Made by a program: the position numbers and the translations under genes. A stretch of 64,000 nt of DNA from Bidens hawaiensis (Eukaryota; Streptophyta; Magnoliopsida; Asterales; Asteraceae). Below the pieces are notes generated by a model. It was given only the letters and a program-made list of their open reading frames with translations, ran no database searches and was not told the origin of the DNA. Each line of letters opens with the position of its first letter. Within the stretch, counting starts at the first letter, position 1. Shown one piece after another: positions 45,835 to 55,374 of the stretch. The DNA lies in contig JAIQDT010001095.1 in assembly GCA_021521415.1 (NCBI GenBank), positions 178,501 through 242,500 of the forward strand, read 5' to 3'.

Positions 45835-47323
45835 TTTATTGATAGTCATCATGATTTGAAGCGGGTTCAAAAGATCAATTTTATGAGGTTTTTACTATTT
45901 GTTACCATATGTATTACCCAGAAGTAGATGGATAAAAATGAGTGAATAGATAGGAACACTAAGGTTCACAAAGGATTCATAATAGAGATTATGTAAGTGT
46001 ATTTCTGCGTATAAAAAGAATTTTGGGCTTTAAATTGGTAGAAATGATCAATGAGTACTTCCCAGATTCCGATCCGATCCAGGGGTATACTTCTATTATA
46101 GCTAAAGTAGTGAAACGGGTCCTATAGACAAGACATCCCATCTATTCCTAATTTTCAACGGAAATAAAAAAAATGATCAATTTATAGTCCTCTACTAGTT
46201 GGATTAATGGATTGTCCAATTAGAAATGATAACAAAATGCATAGGTTGTTAGAAGAAATGCTAAACGTGCATATATACATATAGTATACCACTTAATTAC
46301 CCTATTTTCTTTATGGGGAAGAAAGAAAATAAGGAACTTGTAAATATTGGTAAAACTACAATTATTGTTAATCAAAGAAATTTGTCCGTGATAAAGATAA
46401 GATACACTTGAACCAGAAAAATTTGTGCAACATTTACATATAGTGGTTTTTAATTTTTTTTTTTTTTGTTAAGAAAGCCCACATGAAGTACCATTTTCTT
46501 AATGAGTTTCTTTAATGTATTCAAGCTTCATATATAAATGATTGCGTTCTTAACTATCTAAATAAATAAGAACTTGATAACATATATGTGATATAACTCG
46601 TTATTCACCTAATATAACATATAGTGATATATATGACACGTTAAGTTCACCTGAAGTCCAGACCCCCTAACAACATTGTAGAATGGTATAACTCGTTTTT
46701 CTTAAAGGTAGCTGCACGATCAAACAAGAAACCAGAGATGGTTTTCACGTACCATCACTTCGCTGATAAAACTCAAGTTAGACCCTCCATCATCGTTGCT
46801 TCTAAAATGCCAGCAGACCAAGCAAAGATGAAGTGGGGTCTAATTGGAGTTTATCAGTAAGGCCTCAAGGTATCCATGAGTTATAAATACACAACTGCAT
46901 TCACCTTATTTTATGGGCTTGTGGATGACTGATTAACGAGCTTCTAATGTAATATGAACATATATGAGGAAACATGTATGAAACTAAAGTATTTTTAATC
47001 TCTGTAAAAACAATAGATCAATTCTTCCTCATAGTCATTACTTAATATAAATATACTAAATAAATTCCAACATGTATTATTTGAACACCTATTAATCAAC
47101 CAGAAATACACTACAGATCTTTGATATCATGAAATTGAAGATCAAACATACAACGATTGTGTATGTTTAATATGTATTTTATTCATAAGTTAGCCATTTC
47201 CACGTTAATGAAATTCTTTAATGCATTCAAGCTTCAAGTATATTATTCATGAATGCATTGTTAACTATCTAGATAATACAAGAACATAATATCAGATAGA
47301 ACTAAGAGCGCCTCCAATGCGAG
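45835..47323. other. Unclassified sequence with one exon-like segment
   Basis: AT-rich. At 45990-46150 there is a GC-richer patch that could be a gene fragment. A T run is at 46450-46468. The exon-like open frame at 46708-46860 is listed separately. Confidence 0.4.
46708..46860 (+). pseudogene. Possible orphan 3'-terminal exon (unrecognised)
   Basis: Directly after TTTTTCTTAAAG (a plausible 3' splice site) a frame of 50 codons runs to TAA at 46858-46860, with coding-like composition and residues such as MVFTYHHFADKTQVRP and AKMKWGLIGVYQ. I do not recognise the family, and no upstream exon was found. It may be a captured or orphan exon. Confidence 0.3.
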
Positions 47324-48412
47324 GAAAACCCAGGCCCGGCCCATGGGCCAGCCAAATCAGGCCATCGCCTTGGGCCTGCAATTTTGTTAGGCTATTATAT
47401 GATGTATATAATATATAGGTTAAAAATGGGCCACAAATGTAAATGAAGGCCCAGTTTCTTTCTATTGTTAAAAATGGGCCACTCACTAAAGAAAGGCCCA
47501 ATTCCTTTCTACTATTACCCGTGAATGATTGATAGGGTTAAAAAAATCAGAAGGACGGACGACATATCAAAAGTAGGGTCTGCAAGAAACTGAAGAGACC
47601 TGTAGATTACAAGTTCCAAGCGGCCTCCAACGTTCTAATTTCATCGTCCATTGTGTTGTTGAATATTAAAGATGAAGAATTATTCATATTCCCCCTACCC
47701 CAAATTGATTGTAAGATTTATTTTGAGTACTTGAATCTGAAATTTACTAATTCTAAGGCTTGATTTTGATTCTTAAAATCTGAAATCGTTAAGGTGGAAG
47801 CCCTAATTCGAAGGTGTGATCGGAAGCCGGAAGCCCCAATTCTTAATTTGATTTATTTGGTGCTAAGGCTTGACTATCATTCCTACTGACTTGATTTTGA
47901 AGCCTTAAAGGTACGCAGCCTACTAATCTCTATTTTGAATTCGTTTATAATTTGTGCATAGTTCCTGATTTTTGCTACTTAGACCTTCTGTGAATTTCAT
48001 GCTATTTTTTGGTACTTCGAATTTTAGATTATTTATATTAGATACTTAGATTTTTAAAATGTCAAACAGAATTCGGAAGTTTAAATCGGGTCATTCAAAA
48101 AGGTTAAAGAAACAGAAAATAAAAGCTGATTATGAATATTTTTTTGAAAAACTTGCTTATGAATATTTAATTAAACAGTTTGCATCAAATAAAGCAAGAA
48201 AAGTAAATTTCATATAAATATATTTACATACAAAATTTTATTTTAAAAAAAAAAATTTAACTCCGCCAACTATAAACTTAATAGTTTATTATCGCCGGTC
48301 CCAAGCCCGGGTAAAGGAGGAGGGTTTATATCAAATTGTTTTTTAAAAAAAACCTCAACATTTTAGTTCCGCTTTAGGCCTTCAAAAACTTTGAGACGGC
48401 TCTGGGAAAACC
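47324..48412 (+). mobile_element. Non-autonomous hAT element with GGAAAACC target duplication
   Basis: The body is 47332-48404 (1073 bp), from CAGGCCCGGCCCATGGG to GAGACGGCTCTG, i.e. TIRs of the CAGRGCCGNC type. The 8-bp GGAAAACC occurs at 47324-47331 and 48405-48412. A short frame from ATG 48059 (MSNRIRKFKSGHSKRLKKQK) ends at 48217 and resembles the Lys-rich N terminus of plant hAT/TTF-finger transposases. The transposase core and dimerisation domain are absent. Confidence 0.9.
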
Positions 48413-48650
48413 CCCATCCAAATGACATGGGAGTGAAGGACTTGGAAGGCACGGATCAAAGCCCCGTCATGGAGCTGAAGTCTCGCTTCAATGCCCAAGT
48501 CTGTAAACGATTAGTTACACATTCCCAATTTAAAACTTACACGCACTCTCATTCAAATTCCACTCAATCTTAAACTAAACCAACACGTACACTAAATATT
48601 GAATATGGGTGGAGCATATCAATTTCCCCTTTTCGATCCTATACGCCCTA
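48413..48650. other. Flank of the hAT element, unclassified
   Basis: It begins CCCATCCAAATGACATGGGA. No gene or boundary was recognised. Confidence 0.4.
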
Positions 48651-48871
48651 TGTCGAAGCATGAAATGAATCTGACCTGATCCATGACGATGTTTCCACGG
48701 ATTTTCGAGATGAACGAACCACGTCTTGATCTTCTCCTCCGGTTGCTTGAGACCTGCAATGGTTTTTCGGGGGTGTGGAGGTGACTGCTAAGAAATCTCA
48801 AAGATCTCTTGTTTACAGACACAAAAAGTGGTGGTGGCTCTTATTGAGCATGACCCCTTAATAAGGAGGTG
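48651..48871 (-). mobile_element. R-U5 portion of the 3' LTR (U3 missing)
   Basis: 221 bp matching 51652-51872 with one visible difference (AAGAAATC versus AAGATATC). The match ends at GGAGGTG, where the intact LTR continues GAGACCTCC and this copy runs into the 42-bp array. The outer edge has left flank CCCTA, which does not match the right flank of the other LTR (ATACC). Confidence 0.85.
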
Positions 48872-50470
48872 TAAAAATAATTAAGCTTGCGCGCGTGGCG
48901 TCTTACGAGCTATATGAATAATAAAAGCTTGCGCGCGAGGCGTCTTACGATCTGTAAGAATAATAACAGATTGCGCGCGAGGCGTCTTATGAGCTGTATG
49001 AATAATAAAGCTTGCGCGCGAGGCGTCTTACGAGCTGTATGAATAATAAAGCTTGTGCGCGTGAGGCGACTTACGAGCTGTAAAAATAATTAAGCCTGCG
49101 CGCGAGGCGACTTACGGATCTATGAGAATAATGCAGCCTGCGCGCGTGGCGTCTTACTAGCTATAAGAATAATAACAGCTTGCGCGCGAGGCGTCTTATG
49201 AGCTGTATGAATAATAAAGCTTGCGCGCGTGAGGCGACTTACGAGCTGTAAAAATAATTAAGCCTGCGCGCGAGGCGACTTACGGCTCTATGAGAATAAT
49301 GCAGCCTGCGCGCGTGGCGTCTTACGAGCTATAAGAATAATAACAGCTTGCGCGCGAGGAGTCTTATGAGCTGTATGAATAATAAAGCTTGCGCGCGAGG
49401 CGTCTTACGAGCTATAAGAATAATAACAGCTTGCGCGCGAGGCGTCTTATGAGCTGTATGAATAATAAAGCTTGCGCGCGTGGCGTCTTACGAGCTATAA
49501 GAATAATAACAGCTTGCGCGCGAGGCGTCTTATGTGCTGTATGAATAATAAAGCTTGCGCGCGTGGCGTCTTACGAGCTATAAGAATAATAACAGCTTGC
49601 GCGCGAGGCGTCTTATGAGCTGTATGAATAATAAAGCTTGCGCGCGTGAGGCGACTTACGAGCTGTAACAATAATAACAGCTTGCGCGCGAGGCGTCTTA
49701 TGAGCTGTATGAATAATAAAGCTTGCGCGCGTGAGGCGACTTACGAGCTGTAAAAATAATTAAGCCTGCGCGCGAGGCGACTTACGGATCTATGAGAATA
49801 ATGCAGCCCGCGCGCGTGGCGTCTTACGAACTATAAGAATAATAACAGCTTGCGCGCGAGGCGTCTTATGAGCTGTATGAATAATAAAGCTTGCGCGCGT
49901 GGCCTCTTACGAGCTATAAGAATAATAACAGCTTGCTTGCGAGGCGTCTTATGAGCTGTATGAATAATAAAGCTTGCGCGCGTGGCGTCTTACGAGCTAT
50001 AAGAATAATAACAGCTTGCGCGCGAGGCGTCTTATGAGCTGTATGAATAATAAAGCTTGCGCGCGTGAGGCGACTTACGAGCTGTAAAAATAATAACAGC
50101 TTGCGCGCGAGGCGTCTTATGAGCTGTATGAATAATAAAGCTTGCGCGCGTGAGGCGACTTACGAGCTGTAAAAATAATTAAGCCTGCGCGCGAGGCGAC
50201 TTACGGATCTATGAGAATAATGCAGCCTGCGCGCGTGGCGTCTTACGAGCTATAAGAATAATAACAGCTTGCGCGCGAGGCGTCTTATGAGCTGTATGAA
50301 TAATAAAGCTTGCGCGCGAGGCGTCTTACGAGCTATAAGAATAATAACAGCTTGCGCGCGAGGCGTCTTATGAGCTGTATGAATAATAAAGCTTGCGCGA
50401 GAGCGGCTTACGAGCTATAATAATAATGAAGCTTGCGCGAGTTGCGGCTTACGAGCTATAATAATAATGA
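48872..50470 (-). repeat. 42-bp CpG-rich satellite array, about 38 copies, with higher-order structure
   Basis: Consensus (plus) GCTTGCGCGCGAGGCGTCTT followed by ATGAGCTGTATGAATAATAA, 41-43 bp. Four subtypes are visible. A: GCGCGCGAGGCG...ATGAGCTGTATG. B: GCGCGCGTGGCG...ACGAGCTATAAG...AACA. C: GCGCGCGTGAGGCGAC...GAGCTGTAAAAATAATTAA. D: GCCTGCGCGCGAGGCGAC...GGATCTATGAGAATAATGCA. The order C-D-B-A recurs at about 49050, 49220, 49730 and 50145, with B-A dimers between. Units at both ends are more divergent. Confidence 0.95.
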
Positions 50471-50660
50471 AGCTTGCGCGTGCGCGTAGACTGCGCGTCA
50501 GGCGACGCGCGCAGATGTTGCATGCGCGTGCGCATAGGCTCTGGCTTTGTGTTATGCGCCACGCGTAGATGTTGCATGCGCGTGCGCGTAGACTTTATTT
50601 CCCGCGCCACGCGCAGATGTTGCGTGCCCGTGCGCGTAGACTGTGTGATATGTGTGAGCA
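50471..50660 (-). repeat. About 55-bp GCGC-rich tandem repeat, about 3 copies
   Basis: The unit carries GCGTGCGCGTAGACT, then CGCGCCACGCGCAGATGTTGC. Copies start at about 50479, 50524 and 50580. The composition resembles the 54-bp repeat at 41762-41925 (GCGCCACGCGC words), but homology is not shown. Confidence 0.8.
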
Positions 50661-50681
50661 TGTGGCGCGAAGCCGTATGGG

Positions 50682-51140
50682 TTTATGAGGATTCCCAGCC
50701 TTTAAGTTTTGGCGCTTGGCCTGATGGGTTTATGAGGATTCCCAACCCTAAGTATGGCGCGTAGCCATATGGGATATTATGAGGATTCCCAACCTTTAAG
50801 TATGGCGTGTAGCCATATCGGATATTATGAGGATTCCCAACCTTTAAGTATGGCGTGTAGCCATATGGGATATTATGAGGATTCCCAACCTTTAAGTATG
50901 GCGCGTAGCCATATGGGATGTTATGAGGATTCCCAACCTTTAAGTATGGCGCGTAGCCATATGGGATGTTATGAGGATTCCCGACCTTTAAGTGTGGCGC
51001 GTAGCCATATGGGATATTATGAGGATTCCCGACCTTTAAGTATGGCGCGTAGCCATATGGGATATTATGAGGATTCCCGACCTTTAAGTATGGCGCGTAG
51101 CCATATGGGATATTATGAGGATTCCCGACCTTTAGGCTTG
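50682..51140 (-). repeat. 48-bp tandem repeat, about 9-10 copies
   Basis: The unit on the plus strand is TATGAGGATTCCCAACCTTT followed by AAGTATGGCGCGTAGCCATATGGGATAT. The 48-bp period is a multiple of three and leaves both strands open: a 142-codon frame on plus and a 202-codon frame on minus. Confidence 0.95.
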
Positions 51141-51291
51141 GCGCGTGGCCTGATGCGCGCATGCACGGCGATGGAGTGGTGACTCGCGAGCGCGCGTGCA
51201 TGGCGGAGGTCTTTTGCGCAAAACCCACGTGGTGGTTCCCGCGGCGGCACATGCACGGCTGCGGAGTGAGAATTCGCGGGCGCGCGTACAT
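50683..51291 (-). CDS. Sense-oriented repeat ORF inside the array-bearing element (uncertain coding)
   Basis: Open frame of 202 codons on the element's sense (minus) strand, beginning about 360 bp after the primer site (MYARPRILTP) and running through the 48-bp array as a 16-residue repeat, GYAPYLKVGNPHNIPY, about nine times. No known domain is present. Reasons for caution: a period of 48 bp keeps all frames open once one is, the plus strand is also open for 142 codons, and the frame has no codon evidence of its own. A slight hint in favour is that two of five recurrent unit variants are silent on this strand (AAT/AAC, GTT/GTC), whereas all five change residues on the plus strand. Confidence 0.25.
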   Translation of the reverse strand: MYARPRILTPQPCMCRRGNHHVGFAQKTSAMHARSRVTTPSPCMRASGHAPSLKVGNPHNIPYGYAPYLKVGNPHNIPYGYAPYLKVGNPHNIPYGYAPHLKVGNPHNIPYGYAPYLKVGNPHNIPYGYAPYLKVGNPHNIPYGYTPYLKVGNPHNIRYGYTPYLKVGNPHNIPYGYAPYLGLGILINPSGQAPKLKGWESS

Positions 51292-51299
51292 GGCGGCGG

Positions 51300-51640
51300 A
51301 AGTCTGGTAATTTTTGGATCTGCAATTTAAGAGTTAGATCTGTAATTTTAAACCCAAAATCCAGGTCTGTAACCCAGATCTAAATCTGTAAATCGGATCT
51401 AGATAGATCTGAAGCTCGGAGCGGATTTAAAACCATCACAGATCCGGAGACTTGATCATTCGAATCAGGCAGTTTCTTTTTGCACAGATCTGGAAGCCTC
51501 TTTTAGATCTATGGATCTTTTTGAGCTTTAACAGAACAAGCCTTGAAGCCTTTTTCTGTAAACTTCCAGATCTGGGTTTTTCCTGGGGGAGATCTGACAG
51601 CCGAGATGAAGATCGAAGGGTAGTTCGTTGCGGTCCCACG
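51300..51640 (-). other. Leader of the array-bearing element, AGATCT-rich
   Basis: Contains repeated AGATCT/GGATCT words (51316-51600). No long frame with a recognisable domain. Confidence 0.5.
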
Positions 51641-51650
51641 GATGGCGCCA
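51640..51650 (-). other. Primer-binding-site-like sequence
   Basis: The minus strand reads TGGCGCCATCCGTGGGACC starting one base after the LTR terminus. The TGGCGCC start is common in plant gypsy elements. The exact tRNA is not determined. Confidence 0.65.
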
Positions 51651-51651
51651 A

Positions 51652-52055
51652 TGTCGAAGCATGAAATGAATCTGACCTGATCCATGACGATGTTTCCACG
51701 GATTTTCGAGATGAACGAACCACGTCTTGATCTTCTCCTCCGGTTGCTTGAGACCTGCAATGGTTTTTCGGGGGTGTGGAGGTGACTGCTAAGATATCTC
51801 AAAGATCTCTTGTTTACAGACACAAAAAGTGGTGGTGGCTCTTATTGAGCATGACCCCTTAATAAGGAGGTGGAGACCTCCTTATATAGAGAGCCCCATG
51901 GCCACCATCATGGTACCCTAATGGGCCTAGCCCAGTTAGGGTTACCTCCACAAAACCCCCTCAGCTCAATAACATTGTATTAGTCCATATAATAAAATAA
52001 GCCAAACATAATAAATTTAGGGTCGTAAAACCGGGTTTAGTACCATACCCCTACA
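51652..52055 (-). mobile_element. 5' LTR of the array-bearing element
   Basis: 403 bp, minus strand TGTAGGGGTATGG to GCTTCGACA. It has a TATA-like CTCTATATAAGGAGG and a GGAGGTCTCCACCTCC palindrome near the presumed transcription start. The outer end at 52055 is set by the TG...CA rule and not by a target duplication. Confidence 0.7.
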
Positions 52056-52279
52056 ATACCCATAAAACCAAAATAAGTTAAAACTGAAGTTATTCATAAA
52101 CGACTTAGTATATGCACACTACTTCACAAAATAAACCAATATATTCCATTCCATTAGTTTTCTCTTAGAAGTGAAAATGAAACTACAAAAGTTATTATCG
52201 GATTATTAAAAAGAGTAAGATCTCTTAGTGGACAATCTTGTCTCTTAATCTGTGTTGATTATTTATTACAAAGGTCAAA

Positions 52280-53185
52280 GTTATTGTTAGAGAATATAGT
52301 AGAAGAATATCATATTGTAGCCAACACAGCTGCAGCCGTATTTTTTTCGTTCAATTACGAGTAGAACCCTTTATTAGTTGGAGCTGTCTGCACAGTTCGG
52401 TTCCGAGCGTAACACATGTGTTACCACGTTTTAAATTATTGAATCTTTATTATCTTTTTTTTACCCCCACTCTTTTAATCAGGGTCAACTACGTTTTTGA
52501 GTTTTCTTTTAGTTAGTTTTTTTTAGTTTTCTTTGATTCTCTTCGTTTTTCTTTTATTTTCTCTATTTTCTTTTCTTTTGATCCAATAAATTTCCTTTTA
52601 TTTTAGAAAAAAACAGTTTTAACCCTCATCTCCAATTATCGATTGTTTTTTAAATTGAAATTTTGGGTTTTATTTTCGGTTCTACTGAATGAAATTTTAT
52701 TTATATTTTATTAGGTTTTAGTTTTTTCTTTGGAATTTTTTTTTATTTTCTTTTTTAGTTTTATTATTCGGAATATTTAATTTTTGTTTCTTTGCCGTCA
52801 AGTCGTTGCTTCGGCCGACTCAATCATAGCTCTTGCCATCGCAGTCGAAGCTCCTATCATCATGCTTAGCCGCCTGACCACGGTCATGCCACCAGTGATC
52901 TTCTTAGATCCTATAACTGATCGAGTTTTTGCTCACTGCCGATCGCGTGTATCTTCACAAGCTTTGCGCTCCAGTCCGAGCGTCCGATTTCCTACCACTC
53001 TGACTGCGGGGAATGTTAGAGAATATAGTAGAAGAATATCATATTAGAGTTTTAGTATTGTAGTATTATTATAATTAGGAGATTGTATTTGATTATGTTT
53101 TATTGTATTTATCTTATTGTACTTCTATATATAGTTGATCAATAATACATTACACTTTACGGGATTTTCATTATTTTACAGTTAT
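52280..53185 (+). mobile_element. Small LTR element (GTTAT target duplication) with truncated 5' LTR
   Basis: The body is 52285-53180, with GTTAT at 52280-52284 and 53181-53185. The right end is a 167-bp LTR (53014-53180, TGTTAGAGAATATAG to TTTTACA, with a TATATATAG box), preceded by a purine-rich ACTGCGGGGAA. The left end has only the first 32 bp of the same LTR, then non-LTR sequence (GTAGCCAACACAGCTG). The LTR style suggests Ty1/copia or a TRIM. The interior (52317-53013) has a T-rich, intron-like middle and a frame at 52784-53047 with no retroviral motif. Confidence 0.8.
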
Positions 53186-53791
53186 TTACATGAATGTATG
53201 TTTTGATCTAGAAAGTCATTTTACTATGATGAACTGATGGGAGATGAATGCAACATGTTATGCATATTTTCTAAAAGAGTGTCCATTCTTTTCATGCATA
53301 AGAACTTTATCTCTGTAAACATGTGTGGCTACTTATTATATATCTTATTAGTTTGCAACTTTCTTGACGGTAATTGTGTTTCAAAAATGTACAACATGTT
53401 TTAAAGATTGTCACTTAGCTTTAAAAGTTATACACTTTGCTGTTTTATTTGTTGTCGTTTTGTTGTCTACCTTCCACATATTGGTTACCTTACACGTGTG
53501 CTGGCTCTTCATGTTTACCTTCAACGTATTGGTTACTTAGCATGTGTGATTTAATAAGTTAACTAGGTCTAAAGAGTATATATAAATTCGATAAAGCACA
53601 CAAGCTGCATAACCAACCGTCAAACATAATCTCCCACTTATGTCTTCGGTCATGATTTAATCTGATTTTAGGTTTTGGGCGACGCCTCCGTCTTCGTACC
53701 TATTGCTTTCGATTTCGGAACCCTATGCGACGGTGTATTTCCGGTTGTCTATGATAGTGGTGGAAGTACGGTGGCGAATAAACTCAGACTG
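53186..53791. other. Unclassified sequence
   Basis: AT-rich at first, then a patch (53680-53790) with CTTCGTACC...CGATTTCGGAACCC, similar in style to the repeat at 15851-16120. No gene was identified. Confidence 0.4.
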
Positions 53792-53926
53792 GTGTATCGC
53801 AGTGGCGGATCTACAGCTTGACTACGGGGTTATGAAATACCGATAAAACAAGATGGAAAAAAGATAGAACGAAGAAGAAGAAACATTGCCGGGAAAATTC
53901 CGGCAAGTCTAGAGTTGCAGCGGCGG

Positions 53927-54802
53927 GTCGTAACCAGTGGCGGATCCAGGAATTTTTTTCAGGTGGTGCACAACTTTTAGATGATTCAATTTCATAGAAT
54001 CGGGTATAAAAAATTCCGGGTCGGTTTGAGGTTCGGGTCGGTTAGATGGTTCGGGCAAAGTTCATTACATAATAAAAATACAATAATAAATTCCGGGTCC
54101 GTTTGAGGTTCGGGCCGGTTAGAAACCATATTCACACAATTAACCTTACCTCAACAAAAAACATCCACCAACACCACCACTCTTATCTTTCCAACTATTT
54201 TAACACCCAACACCAACAACCATGATTTGAAATATATTATTCGTGACCACAAGCCATTAAAACTAAATTTAACAAATAACCTAACAATTAAGTAGTTAGC
54301 AATCAAGAACAATTAACAAGTCAAGAACAATTAACATTTAACAAATGAATGCAAACTTACCTTCAAAGTGGGAGGATTCGAGCAATCGAGCTTCGAGGAA
54401 GAGTAGAAAACAGGAGGAGAGGAAGGCAGGAGGTTGGAGAACGGCCGGAAAAGCTGCGGTGGTGGTCGGGGAACGGCCGATGGGGACGAGGGGACAGGGG
54501 AGATCGCAGGCGCCGTTGTGTTTAGTGTCGGTGTGTTTTATTTTTTGACTAATAAAACCCTAAATGTGTTGTGCAGTAGTTAAAAAAAGTTCAAAAATTA
54601 TATGGAAATCCGGAATTGAACTTGTGACCTTCAAGTTACAAAACCAGCACCTTACCAGCTGGCCAAGCGTTTCAAATGTTTTTAAGGTGGTTCCTTCCTA
54701 ATTTATAAGGTGGTTCCTCTAATGTTTTATATATACAAATACACTATTATTTCGAAACCCGGAACCACCCATTTCTACTATAGATCCGCCCCTGGTCGTA
54801 AC
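53927..54802. mobile_element. Nested hAT-type element with GTCGTAAC target duplication
   Basis: The body is 53935-54794 (860 bp), with TIRs CAGTGGCGGATCCAGG and CAGGGGCGGATCTATAG. GTCGTAAC is at 53927-53934 and 54795-54802. It contains a tRNA-like promoter segment (54608-54668, minus) and a Arg/Gly-rich 67-codon frame (54345-54548) without a recognised domain. Confidence 0.92.
54608..54668 (-). repeat. tRNA-like segment within the nested hAT element
   Basis: On the minus strand, CTTGGCCAGCTGGTAAGG (A-box-like), then about 25 bases later GGTCACAAGTTCAATTCCGG (B-box-like). This is the spacing of a tRNA-derived pol III promoter. It is not a complete tRNA and may be a SINE remnant. Confidence 0.45.
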
Positions 54803-55374
54803 AGTGAAGTGAATATTGTGGGGGGAGAAGTAGCATAAAATTAATATTTTATTAAGGTACTTGTCGTTATGTGCACTCCTTATCATTTTCTAACTTATTT
54901 ATTCTTTTTCAAATAATAGTACAAGAAGTCATAATGATAAATGGCTTCTATAAATTTGAAGTATTGTTTTTAGTTTCACTCAACTTACCGTATACCTTTC
55001 TTTATTTTTCTTTTTCCAAGTTAACCATATCTTTTTACTATTTTTTGTTATTTATTATTTTTTCTCTTTATTTTATATGTATAAAATACACACATATTTA
55101 AAAGTTTTAGGTGTTGCCGTTGTGTTTATATAACAAACGTATAAGTTATTCATATTCGGTGCGCTTTCGCACATCGCTCGGGGCCTTGATGTCTCTATGC
55201 GCCTCCTGATTTATATAATTTTGTTTTGTACTTAAAATTTAATTTTGTTTTATGTGACCCGTCCCGACTCGGCCCGAAAATACCGAAAAATTTAATACTA
55301 CAACGATAGATAATCGACCCTTAGAATTTCCGACCCCTGTGAAAAAATTTCCTGGATCCGCCATTGGTGTATCG

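Larger units (their letters stand above)
48651..52055 (-). mobile_element. Non-coding LTR element carrying three tandem-repeat arrays, with a 3' LTR lacking U3
   Basis: On the minus strand the order is: 5' LTR (52055-51652, TGTAGGGGTATGG to GCTTCGACA); primer-site-like TGGCGCCATCCGTGGGACC (from 51650); a leader of about 350 bp; a 48-bp array (about 51140-50682); a 55-bp array (about 50660-50471); a 42-bp array (50470-48872); and finally 221 bp identical but for one base to the R-U5 part of the LTR (48871-48651). A TATA-like box (TATATAAGG, minus, about 51879-51887) sits just upstream of the duplicated part, so the copy lacking U3 corresponds to R-U5. No gag or pol is present. TGGCGCC primer sites and 3' tandem repeats are known for some plant gypsy groups (Tat/Ogre), but membership is inference. 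Confidence 0.7.
53792..55374. mobile_element. hAT-type non-autonomous element with GTGTATCG target duplication
   Basis: The body is 53800-55366, with TIRs CAGTGGCGGATCTA and CAATGGCGGATCCAGG (reverse complement of the right end). The 8-bp GTGTATCG is at 53792-53799 and 55367-55374. No transposase is present. A related element is nested inside at 53935-54794. The right part carries GACCCGTCCCGACTCGGCCC. Confidence 0.92.

Noticed and set aside
45950..46200. Possible plastid or mitochondrial DNA insertion
   Set aside because: The patch looked organelle-like in tone, but I could not match it to any specific organellar gene.
50682..51140. Possible CRISPR-like or spacer-containing array
   Set aside because: Units are contiguous 48-bp repeats without unique spacers, in a plant TE context.
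50754..51182. 142-codon plus-strand ORF
   Set aside because: A by-product of the 48-bp period. It is antisense to the element, and all recurrent unit variants change residues in this frame.
48651..52055. Target-site duplication for the array-bearing element
   Set aside because: Flanks CCCTA and ATACC do not match, so the outer boundaries are set only by LTR termini.
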